From Flavobacteriales bacterium (GTDB taxonomy: Bacteria > Bacteroidota > Bacteroidia > Flavobacteriales > Flavobacteriaceae): a stretch of 27,585 nt of DNA. Numbering within the stretch: position 1 is the first letter of the stretch; each line of letters starts with the position of its first letter. Location: the NCBI GenBank assembly GCA_027003085.1, contig JALWYR010000026.1, forward strand, positions 1 through 27,585. Reading direction: 5' to 3'. The notes beneath the pieces were generated by a model. That model was not told the DNA's origin. It saw nothing but the letters and a program-made list of their open reading frames with translations, and searched no databases. Positions 1 through 6,612 of the stretch are shown here, piece after piece. Position numbers and translations under genes: made by a program.

Positions 1-1
1 C

Positions 2-235
2 GGCTATACCGCCTACTATGGTGGTGAAAAACTCTATTTGATGCACAAAGGCTTTGACACGGAGCATTTAAAAGCTCTGTTGGAAAAAATCGATACGGAC
101 CATGATTTTAATCCCAAAAACATCATTGCCTTCGGCTATCATTTCACCAGTAAAGCCCTGCGCGAAATTGCCGAAAACATCAAGTCCTATGCCAACAAAA
201 AAGAATTGGATATGGAATTTATTCTCAGATTTTAA
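2..235 (+). CDS. C-terminal fragment, probable type III R-M modification methyltransferase (Mod)
   Basis: The reading frame is open from the first bases of the window and stops at 233-235, so only the last 77 residues of a longer protein are visible. The fragment is a charged alpha/beta tail ending MEFILRF, with FNPKNIIAFGYHF in the middle. No methyltransferase motif (DPPY or FxGxG) is present because those lie upstream. The call rests on context: a type III Res subunit follows on the same strand, and in type III systems mod normally sits directly before res. The tail also resembles, from memory, the end of such adenine methyltransferases. The usual mod-res junction is interrupted here by an inserted ATPase gene. 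Confidence is moderate; it could be another protein of the same locus. Confidence 0.5.
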   Translation, partial: GYTAYYGGEKLYLMHKGFDTEHLKALLEKIDTDHDFNPKNIIAFGYHFTSKALREIAENIKSYANKKELDMEFILRF

Positions 236-266
236 CTCATGAAAAACGGCCGTTTAAAAAATCATA

Positions 267-309
267 AATTATCAAAACTTGCAATTTTTGCGAGTTTTGA
301 TAATTCTTA
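267..309 (+). repeat. Hairpin repeat, copy 1 (5' of ATPase gene)
   Basis: This 43-base repeat is identical to 1602-1644. It contains an 18-base inverted repeat: the left arm 267-284 pairs with 288-305 around a TTT loop. The single non-Watson-Crick position is a T-G pair, which is still a wobble pair in RNA. Four more bases (CTTA) are shared after the right arm. The right arm supplies a TTTG at 296-299 that may act as the -33 box of the ATPase promoter. Confidence 0.9.
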
Positions 310-321
310 CCGGAGAATGCC

Positions 322-329
322 TATATTTG
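322..329 (+). promoter_or_regulatory. Putative Bacteroidota-type promoter of the ATPase gene
   Basis: TATATTTG fits the Bacteroidota -7 consensus TAnnTTTG exactly. The nearest upstream TTTG, a possible -33 box, is at 296-299 inside the hairpin repeat. The spacer of 22 bases is slightly longer than the usual 19-20. Transcription would start around 335, leaving a leader of about 30 bases before the ATG at 367. The spacing makes this a moderate call. Confidence 0.4.
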
Positions 330-366
330 TTAGACATAAAAACTTGTCAAACGCAGGTCGAAATTC

Positions 367-1590
367 ATGAAAAAGGTCAAACGTAAAATATACCTTGACA
401 AACTGGCGTCCTACAAGGACAAAGACCTGATCAAAGCGGTTACGGGCCTTCGCCGGGCTGGCAAATCCACGCTACTGCAAATGTTCAGGGACCAATTGCT
501 TGACTCGGGAATAGCGCAAGAACAAATTCAATTCTACAATTTCGAACTGCCCGAGCATTACCTGAACAAAACCTGGGATGCGCTGTATTTTGACATCAAA
601 GCAAAGTTGCAAGCGGGCCGTAAAAACTATATTTTTCTTGACGAAGTCCAGAACATTCCGCAGTTCGAAAAACTGGTTGACGGCCTGTATGCCACCGAAA
701 ATACGGACATCTATATCACCGGTTCCAATGCTTTTTTCCTGTCGGGCGAATGGGCCACCTTGCTCAGCGGACGTTATATAGAAATTTCCATTTTGCCCTT
801 TTCTTTTGCCGAATATTTGGAAGGACGGAACATTGACACCGGCAACAAATATTTGAACTACGAAGCATTGTTTTTCGACTACGTAAACGAAACCTCGTTG
901 CCCAAAGGCATAGAATTACGCAACGAAGGCTACGATAAGATTTATGAATACCTCCAAGCCCTTTACAACACCATTATTGAAAAAGACATAACACAACGTT
1001 ATAAAATATACGATAAACGGGCCTTTACCAATGTGGTTAAATTTTTGGCCACCAACATCGGAAGTCCGGTCTCGCCACACAGTATTTCCAAAGCCCTGAA
1101 AGCCGACGGCCAAAGCATTCATCATGCCACGGTGGAAAAATATATCGATTATTTGGTGGACAGTTATGTCTTTTACCGGGTTCACCGTTTCGACCTCAAA
1201 GGACGGAAACAACTGGCCACACGCGAAAAATATTATATTGTGGACCCGGGCTTGTTGAACATTTTATCCGGACGCGAAAAAACCGCCGACCGCGGGCATA
1301 TACTGGAAAACGTGGTTTATTTGGAATTGCTCAGGCGCGGCTATCAAGTGTGGACCGGCAGGCTAAGGAACAATGAAATAGATTTTACAACCAAAAACCC
1401 CCTGGGCGAAATGGAATATTATCAAGTGGCATGGCAATTAACCGGCCCCGGAACCGAACAGCGGGAATTCAAACCCCTGGAAACACTAAGGGACAACTAT
1501 CCCAAATACTTGCTCACCACCGATGCATATACCCAAAACAAGAACGGAATCATCCATCAAAATGTTTTTCAATGGCTTTTAAATCAGTAA
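367..1590 (+). CDS. AAA-family ATP-binding protein with DUF4143 C-terminal domain
   Basis: The 407-residue protein is of normal length for the AAA_14/DUF4143 (COG1373) family. The P-loop GLRRAGKST is at residues 27-35, Walker B YIFLDEVQ at about 88-95, a sensor-like ITGSNA at about 117-122 and an arginine-finger-like LSGRY at about 133-137. The C-terminal DUF4143 region resembles a PD-(D/E)xK nuclease fold: ENVVYLELLRRGY, then EIDF, then YYQVAW. The last strand reads QVA where an active nuclease would have ExK, so cleavage activity is doubtful. The physiological role of this family is not established. It lies between mod and res but is bracketed by identical hairpin repeats and has its own promoter-like sequence. 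It is therefore probably a hitch-hiking element rather than a third R-M subunit, though a defence-accessory role cannot be excluded. Confidence 0.9.
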   Translation: MKKVKRKIYLDKLASYKDKDLIKAVTGLRRAGKSTLLQMFRDQLLDSGIAQEQIQFYNFELPEHYLNKTWDALYFDIKAKLQAGRKNYIFLDEVQNIPQFEKLVDGLYATENTDIYITGSNAFFLSGEWATLLSGRYIEISILPFSFAEYLEGRNIDTGNKYLNYEALFFDYVNETSLPKGIELRNEGYDKIYEYLQALYNTIIEKDITQRYKIYDKRAFTNVVKFLATNIGSPVSPHSISKALKADGQSIHHATVEKYIDYLVDSYVFYRVHRFDLKGRKQLATREKYYIVDPGLLNILSGREKTADRGHILENVVYLELLRRGYQVWTGRLRNNEIDFTTKNPLGEMEYYQVAWQLTGPGTEQREFKPLETLRDNYPKYLLTTDAYTQNKNGIIHQNVFQWLLNQ

Positions 1591-1601
1591 TAGTATACCG
1601 G

Positions 1602-1644
1602 AATTATCAAAACTTGCAATTTTTGCGAGTTTTGATAATTCTTA
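1602..1644 (+). repeat. Hairpin repeat, copy 2 (3' of ATPase gene)
   Basis: This copy is base-for-base identical to 267-309. The stem is 1602-1619 with 1623-1640 around a TTT loop, followed by CTTA. It begins 11 bases after the ATPase stop codon and ends 43 bases before the res start. It could form a hairpin in transcripts of either strand, but no strong U-tract follows, so a terminator role is unproven. Confidence 0.9.
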
Positions 1645-1687
1645 ATTCGTCATTTGTTTGAAATAACCATAAACAGGAAGAAAAAGC

Positions 1688-4552
1688 ATGAAACTCCACT
1701 TCGAAAAAAACCTGTTGCACCAAACCCAAGCCACCGAAGCGGTGGTGGGTGTTTTCCGCGGTGTGGATAGGGCCTATCCGCAAGGAAACGAAAAGCACTT
1801 TGTCAATCCGGAATTTTTGTATACGCATACCACCCGCTATGCCGAAAACATTTTGCACATCCAACAACTCAACGGCATCAAGCCCAACGTAAAACGCAAC
1901 AGCAACATCATCGACATTATGATGGAAACCGGCACGGGCAAAACCTACACCTACACCAAAACCATTTTTGAACTCAATAAAAACTACGGCATTTTCAAAT
2001 TTGTTATCGTGGTGCCCACCCTGGCCATTAAAGCCGGAACGGTGAACTTCCTCAAAAGCGAAGCCGCCCGCGAACATTTCAAAGAACAATACGGCAAAAC
2101 CATTGAACTGCATGTGGTGGAGAGCAAAAAAGCCGGCAAAAACAAGAAGACCCATATGCCTTCGGCGGTGCGCAGTTTTGCCGAGGCCGGTGCGTTCGAC
2201 AAAAATAGCATTCATGTGATGCTAATCAATGCGGGCATGATCAATTCCAAAACCATGCAGGAGCAATTTGACACCACTTTATTCAATGAATACAACGTTC
2301 CTTTTGAAGCCATTGCGGCCGTCAAGCCCTTTATGATCATCGACGAACCGCACAAGTTTTCCCAAGCTAACAAAACCTGGGAAAACATCATGAAAATGCA
2401 TCCGCAGTTTATTCTGCGCTACGGTGCCACCTTCAAGGAATATGAAAACCTTGTGTATCAACTCACGGCCGTGGACGCCTTTAACCGCAATTTGGTCAAG
2501 GGTGTCATTGGGCATATCACCGAATTTGAACAAGGCCAAAACGCCATGGTTCGCCTGGTCAACACCGACGGGAAGGAGGCCACCTTTGAACTGACCGGAA
2601 ACGGCAAAAAACAAACTTTCAAGCTTGTGCGCAAAGAAAGTTTAAGTCGCGTGCACCCGGCCATGGAAGCACTGCTCATCGAAAACCTGAGCAAAAGCAA
2701 AGTCTTGCTGTCCAACGGATTGGAATTGGCCAAAGGCGACAAAATCAATCCCTATTCCTATGCCCAAACCTTGCAGGAAATGATGATTCGCAAGGCTGTG
2801 CACAATCATTTTGAAGTGGAACGAAAACTCCTCAAACGCCGGGTCAAAATCAAACCGCTTACCTTGTTTTTTATCGACAACATCGACGAATTCCGTAAAA
2901 AAGACGGCTACATCCGGCAAACGCTTGAAAATTACGTCCGTGCCGAGGCGGAGCGCTTGCTCCAAACCGAAACCGATCCGTTTTACAGGAACTATTTGGA
3001 AAAAACCCTACAAAACATCAGCCTGACACATGCAGGTTATTTTTCAAAAGACAATACCGAAAAAGACGAGTTAATAGAAAAAGAAATCAACGAAATTTTA
3101 CACGACAAACAAGCTTTGCTGGATTTGAACAATCCCCGGCGGTTTATTTTTTCCAAATGGACCTTGCGCGAAGGTTGGGACAATCCCAATGTTTTTCAAA
3201 TATGCAAACTCCGTAGTAGCGGAAGCGAAATATCCAAACTGCAAGAAGTGGGCCGCGGCCTTCGACTGCCGGTGAACGAATACGGCAACCGCGTCAAGGA
3301 CGAGCAGTTTTACCTGAATTATTTTGTGGATTTTACCGAGAGCGATTTTGTGGAACGCTTGCGCAATGAAATCAACGAAAAATCCGGGGCCGTTTCCATG
3401 GAAAAAGTGCCCGAACGCTTGGACGACAGGATGATAAGGAGTATTTGCGAAAAATACGGCATGACCGAAGAGGAATTGCTGGAAACCTTGGATGAGAACA
3501 ACGTTATCACCCGCACCAACAAGTTCAAACCCGGCGGATTTGCCTATATCAAACAACATTTTCCGCTCATCTTTGAAGGCGTGGGCTCCAATAAAGTCCG
3601 CAAAGCCACCGATAAGGGGCGGAAAGTAAAAATCCGCACCGAGAAATATCCCGAGCTCAAAGCCCTGTGGGAAAAACTGAACGAAAAGGTGATTTTGGAA
3701 TACAAATTCCGCGACGAAGCCCGGTTCAAATCCTTTTTTACGGATTTTTTGAAGGAAAATCAATCCCGGTTCGAGGTGGAAGGCATCCGGGAGCGGACCG
3801 GTCAAATCGAAATTGTCGAAGGCCGGGCCGAAGTCAGGGAGGAGGAATCGGTATACGACAGTGAACTCACGCCTGTCAGAACCATGAAATACGGTGATTT
3901 TTTACGGGAATTGGCCAAAACTTTGCATGCCAATATCAAAACCCTGCATCAGTCTTTTGTGGAAGCCGGTGTGGATATGAATCCGTTTCTGAATCGCACC
4001 ACCATTCGCATTATCAAGGAAAAATTCGATACCTATTTAATGCTGAATGCCATTGACAAATTCGGCATTGCTTATGAAAAGGTAACCAACAGCATTCATC
4101 CCACCAAGTTTACATATGCGGACGGAACGGTCAAAGAGGAAATCGATTCGAACTTGATTGGTCTTTTTTATGATGATAAGCCCGTGGCGGATAATTACTT
4201 TTTGGAAGAATTGTTTTACGATTCGGAATTGGAAAAGGAAAACATCCAAAAACATTTGCGCGAAGTGGTGGTGTTTACCAAAATTCCCAAGAACTCCATC
4301 AAAATTCCGGTGGCGGGCGGCCGCACCTATACGCCGGATTTTGCCTATGTGCTCCAATTTGACGATAGCACCAAAAGATTATACTTTGTGGTGGAAACCA
4401 AGGGCAAGGACGAAGCCATGTTGGATGCGCAGGAATTACAAAAAATCCGACATGCCGAGCAATTTTTCGGCGATTCGGTAAAAATCCGGTTCAAAACCCA
4501 ATTCCGTAATAAAAAGATAGAAGAATTGATACGGGAGATTATGCAAGTATAA
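1688..4552 (+). CDS. Type III restriction endonuclease Res subunit (helicase + nuclease)
   Basis: This 954-residue protein is the ATP-dependent translocase and nuclease of a type III restriction-modification system, acting with Mod on foreign DNA. The superfamily 2 helicase motifs are intact: METGTGKT (Walker A) at about residues 79-86, DEPH (motif II) at about 219-222, RYGATF (motif III) near 244-249 and LQEVGRGLRLP (motif VI) near 518-528. The C-terminal endonuclease is also intact: TPDF near 882-885 followed by VVETKGK near 901-907 forms the PD...(D/E)xK active site. The ATG at 1688 follows a purine-rich AGGAAG. Length and domain order fit full-length Res proteins, and no frameshift is seen. 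The gene converges on cmk with 24 bases between the stop codons and no obvious terminator there. Confidence 0.93.
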   Translation: MKLHFEKNLLHQTQATEAVVGVFRGVDRAYPQGNEKHFVNPEFLYTHTTRYAENILHIQQLNGIKPNVKRNSNIIDIMMETGTGKTYTYTKTIFELNKNYGIFKFVIVVPTLAIKAGTVNFLKSEAAREHFKEQYGKTIELHVVESKKAGKNKKTHMPSAVRSFAEAGAFDKNSIHVMLINAGMINSKTMQEQFDTTLFNEYNVPFEAIAAVKPFMIIDEPHKFSQANKTWENIMKMHPQFILRYGATFKEYENLVYQLTAVDAFNRNLVKGVIGHITEFEQGQNAMVRLVNTDGKEATFELTGNGKKQTFKLVRKESLSRVHPAMEALLIENLSKSKVLLSNGLELAKGDKINPYSYAQTLQEMMIRKAVHNHFEVERKLLKRRVKIKPLTLFFIDNIDEFRKKDGYIRQTLENYVRAEAERLLQTETDPFYRNYLEKTLQNISLTHAGYFSKDNTEKDELIEKEINEILHDKQALLDLNNPRRFIFSKWTLREGWDNPNVFQICKLRSSGSEISKLQEVGRGLRLPVNEYGNRVKDEQFYLNYFVDFTESDFVERLRNEINEKSGAVSMEKVPERLDDRMIRSICEKYGMTEEELLETLDENNVITRTNKFKPGGFAYIKQHFPLIFEGVGSNKVRKATDKGRKVKIRTEKYPELKALWEKLNEKVILEYKFRDEARFKSFFTDFLKENQSRFEVEGIRERTGQIEIVEGRAEVREEESVYDSELTPVRTMKYGDFLRELAKTLHANIKTLHQSFVEAGVDMNPFLNRTTIRIIKEKFDTYLMLNAIDKFGIAYEKVTNSIHPTKFTYADGTVKEEIDSNLIGLFYDDKPVADNYFLEELFYDSELEKENIQKHLREVVVFTKIPKNSIKIPVAGGRTYTPDFAYVLQFDDSTKRLYFVVETKGKDEAMLDAQELQKIRHAEQFFGDSVKIRFKTQFRNKKIEELIREIMQV

Positions 4553-4576
4553 TCCGGCCCGTTTCATTGCTTCCCA

Positions 4577-5278
4577 TTACTCTTTTCCCAACACCTCGTC
4601 CACCCACGAAAGAATCAAATCGATTTGCTCGGGAATGCTCATGTTGGAATTATCCAAAAGCCGGGCCCCTTCGGCCCTGCGCAAAGGGGATGCTTTGCGC
4701 GTGCTGTCGATGCGGTCGCGCTGGTGCACGTTGCGAAGCACTTGCTCAAAATCCACCTCCTCGCCCTTGGAGCGCATTTCGTCGTAGCGTCGCCGGGCGC
4801 GCACCTCGGGCGAAGCGGTCATAAACACTTTGAGTTCGGCATCGGGCATCACCACCGTTCCAATGTCGCGCCCGTCCATCACCACACCGCCTTGGCGGGC
4901 TATTTGTTGCTGTATCTCCACCAGTTTTCGGCGCACCTCGGGCACGGCTGCCACCTGGCTCACGTAATCGGCCACTTCGGGACGGCGTATCAGGGCTTCC
5001 ACATTGCGGCCGTTGAGAAACGTTTCGCTCGTGCCCGTTTCGGCATTATAGCGAAAACCGATGTCCAATCCGTTCAAGGCATCAATCAATCGCTCACGAT
5101 AAAAAAAGCCGGGACCAATCCATCCGTTTTCCAGGGCATATAGCGTAACGGCGCGATACATGGCTCCGGTGTCCACATAGATATAACCCAAACGCCGGGC
5201 CAAGGCCTTGGCCGTAGTGCTTTTGCCCGTGGAAGCATGCCCGTCGAGGGCGATATTTATTTTGCGTTTTTGCTTCAT
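4577..5278 (-). CDS. cmk: Cytidylate kinase
   Basis: The protein phosphorylates CMP and dCMP to the diphosphates with ATP in the cytosol. Its 233 residues match the family length. The N-terminal P-loop is seen as ALDGHASTGKST, followed by YVDTGAMYRAVTLYAL, which is diagnostic of this kinase. The central MDGRDIGTVVMPDAELKVF, the RARRRYDEM lid and the C-terminal DRIDSTRKASPL substrate-binding stretch are all present. The ATG at 5278 overlaps the porQ stop codon as ATGA, so the two genes are almost certainly cotranscribed and translationally coupled. The porQ-cmk pairing is, from memory, common in Bacteroidota. Confidence 0.96.
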   Translation of the reverse strand: MKQKRKINIALDGHASTGKSTTAKALARRLGYIYVDTGAMYRAVTLYALENGWIGPGFFYRERLIDALNGLDIGFRYNAETGTSETFLNGRNVEALIRRPEVADYVSQVAAVPEVRRKLVEIQQQIARQGGVVMDGRDIGTVVMPDAELKVFMTASPEVRARRRYDEMRSKGEEVDFEQVLRNVHQRDRIDSTRKASPLRRAEGARLLDNSNMSIPEQIDLILSWVDEVLGKE

Positions 5279-6300
5279 TTGCTAGGATTAAGAAAAATAA
5301 GCAGTCCGATAAAAGGGTTATTACCGGCCGCATGCATTTGTCCGTAGCCGTATTGCAAGGCAAAACGACGCAAACGCAAACCCAAGCCGAAGGACAGACC
5401 GGAAGAGAAATTCACGTCCTTCAAGCCCAACTCACCCGCACGCCGGAAATTGTAGCCCAAACGCAAGTTGAAACGCTTGCGCGGAAACAATTCGGCTCCC
5501 ACAATCAAGTGGCGGAAAATATGATGGACCAACGTAATGTTTTGATGCGTAACATTGCCGTTGGGGTCGGTTTGGTCGTAGGCGGTGTTTACAAAGGCAA
5601 TGCGGGGTTTTTGCAGGTTTTCGGCCGTGAGGAAAAGCCGCAATGGTGCGTGCTCCAATAGTTGTGCATAGGTCAGGTCGATTTCAAAGGGCAAGGGCTC
5701 GCGCGTGCCGTTGTAGGTGGTGAATTGGCGCCCGAGGTTACGCATTACCAAAGCCCATTGACCGCCTTTGTCATTCCGGTAAATCAAGCCCACATCCAAG
5801 GCCGCACCGTCGGAACGGTAGGAGGCCAAAACCGAATGAATCCATTTGATGTTTACTCCCGCTTGCCACCGGCGGTGAAGCCGGAAGGCATAGCCCAACA
5901 CCACAGCCGTTTCGCCGCCGTGAAAACTGCCCGTGATGTTGCCATCCTCGTCGGCCGCGGTAAAACGGCCATAATTGATGTAATGAACGCCCGTAAAAAC
6001 CGGCCCGTAGGGTGTGTTCCACACATAGGCCAAATTGCCGTAGTTGATATCGGCAATCCAATTGCTGTAATTGAGGGCGGGCTTGCGGGTTTGAGCCGAA
6101 TCGATCAGGGCGGGATTAACGAAGTTTTGCAAAGGATTATCGTGCAAGGCCACCATTTGCTTGCCGCCCAAGCCCACTTGCATGGCCGACGGCGGCAAAG
6201 AAAGGAAACGATAGGTGGCCGTTCCACCCAATTGGGCCCGGAGCCCGTGCACACCCAGAGCAACGAAGCATAAAAGCAAAAAACGAAACGGCCTGTTCAT
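5275..6300 (-). CDS. porQ: Type IX secretion system protein PorQ
   Basis: This 341-residue protein starts with a signal peptide (MNRPFRFLLLCFVALGVHGLRA, cleavage probably before QLGG). The mature start GGTATYRFLSLPPSAMQVGLGG and the following NPALI segment are typical of PorQ. The remainder is rich in alternating aromatic and small residues, as expected of an outer-membrane beta-barrel of the FadL/PorV kind. PorQ belongs to the attachment/shuttle side of type IX secretion, which exports CTD-tagged proteins. The gene overlaps cmk by four bases. An isolated TAnnTTTG box lies only about eight bases before the start, so the true promoter is uncertain. Confidence 0.85.
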   Translation of the reverse strand: MNRPFRFLLLCFVALGVHGLRAQLGGTATYRFLSLPPSAMQVGLGGKQMVALHDNPLQNFVNPALIDSAQTRKPALNYSNWIADINYGNLAYVWNTPYGPVFTGVHYINYGRFTAADEDGNITGSFHGGETAVVLGYAFRLHRRWQAGVNIKWIHSVLASYRSDGAALDVGLIYRNDKGGQWALVMRNLGRQFTTYNGTREPLPFEIDLTYAQLLEHAPLRLFLTAENLQKPRIAFVNTAYDQTDPNGNVTHQNITLVHHIFRHLIVGAELFPRKRFNLRLGYNFRRAGELGLKDVNFSSGLSFGLGLRLRRFALQYGYGQMHAAGNNPFIGLLIFLNPSK

Positions 6301-6307
6301 AACGCTA

Positions 6308-6315
6308 CAAAACTA
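6308..6315 (-). promoter_or_regulatory. Possible -7 box upstream of porQ
   Basis: On the minus strand this reads TAGTTTTG, an exact TAnnTTTG. No TTTG lies 18-20 bases upstream. A transcript from here would start almost at the porQ ATG (leader of zero to a few bases), so it is either a leaderless start or chance. Confidence 0.25.
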
Positions 6316-6384
6316 ACGAAAATCGGGGAGTGATGTTGTGTGGGTTTGATGATAATTTTGAATCACAAATCCGCGTGCCGGACC

Positions 6385-6606
6385 GAGCGGTAATGGGACG
6401 CAGGGCGGGCGGCAGTTTTTTCCGCCCGGCGGAGGCAACCAGCAGGAAGCCCCACGCACGGGCGGGCGCGGGCAAGCCGCAGGCGCAGCCCGCGCAAAAA
6501 ACGCCGCCCGCCCAAGCGCCGGAGGGCGCAGCCCGGAGGCGTTCCCATTGGAGCGGAGGGCCGGTTTCCCGAGCGCCCGAAGGGCGCGAGGGACACGCCC
6601 AAAAAA
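6385..6606 (-). repeat. GC-rich intergenic element, copy A (fills 6301-6612)
   Basis: The 312-base gap between the porQ start and the GH3-fusion stop holds no gene. It is mostly one strongly GC-rich block. Read on the minus strand it opens with TTTTTT seven bases after the GH3-fusion stop codon, then a GCGCCC-TTC-GGGCGC hairpin (6573-6587), and closes with CCCATTACCGCTC. A second block at 20263-20493 has nearly the same length (222 against 231), the same orientation, the same T-run and a matching end (GAGCGGTTATGGGG against GAGCGGTAATGGGA on the plus strand). It again sits directly behind a minus-strand stop. The leading hairpin may also act in 3'-end formation. Reading frames inside it are compositional. 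Confidence 0.6.
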
Positions 6607-6612
6607 TTTATA

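Larger units (their letters stand above)
267..1644 (+). mobile_element. Putative one-gene mobile cassette: DUF4143 ATPase between identical hairpin repeats
   Basis: Two perfectly identical 43-base sequences in direct orientation, at 267-309 and 1602-1644, bracket a single ATPase gene. Identity stops abruptly on both sides of each copy. The unit lies exactly between the end of a probable mod gene and the res gene of a type III system. Removing the ATPase plus one repeat copy would bring mod and res to within about 120 bases. No transposase is encoded, and no target-site duplication beyond the repeats is seen. The interpretation as a mobile unit is inference from the repeat geometry and the interrupted operon. 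Confidence 0.55.

Noticed and set aside
267..1644. CRISPR-like or integron-like arrangement
   Set aside because: There are only two copies of the repeat, 1.3 kb apart around one gene. No spacer series, integrase or cas gene is present.
4553..4576. Bidirectional terminator between res and cmk
   Set aside because: The 24-base gap contains no inverted repeat.
4625..6273. Plus-strand frames opposite cmk and porQ
   Set aside because: They are shadows of well-recognised genes; the translations are compositional.
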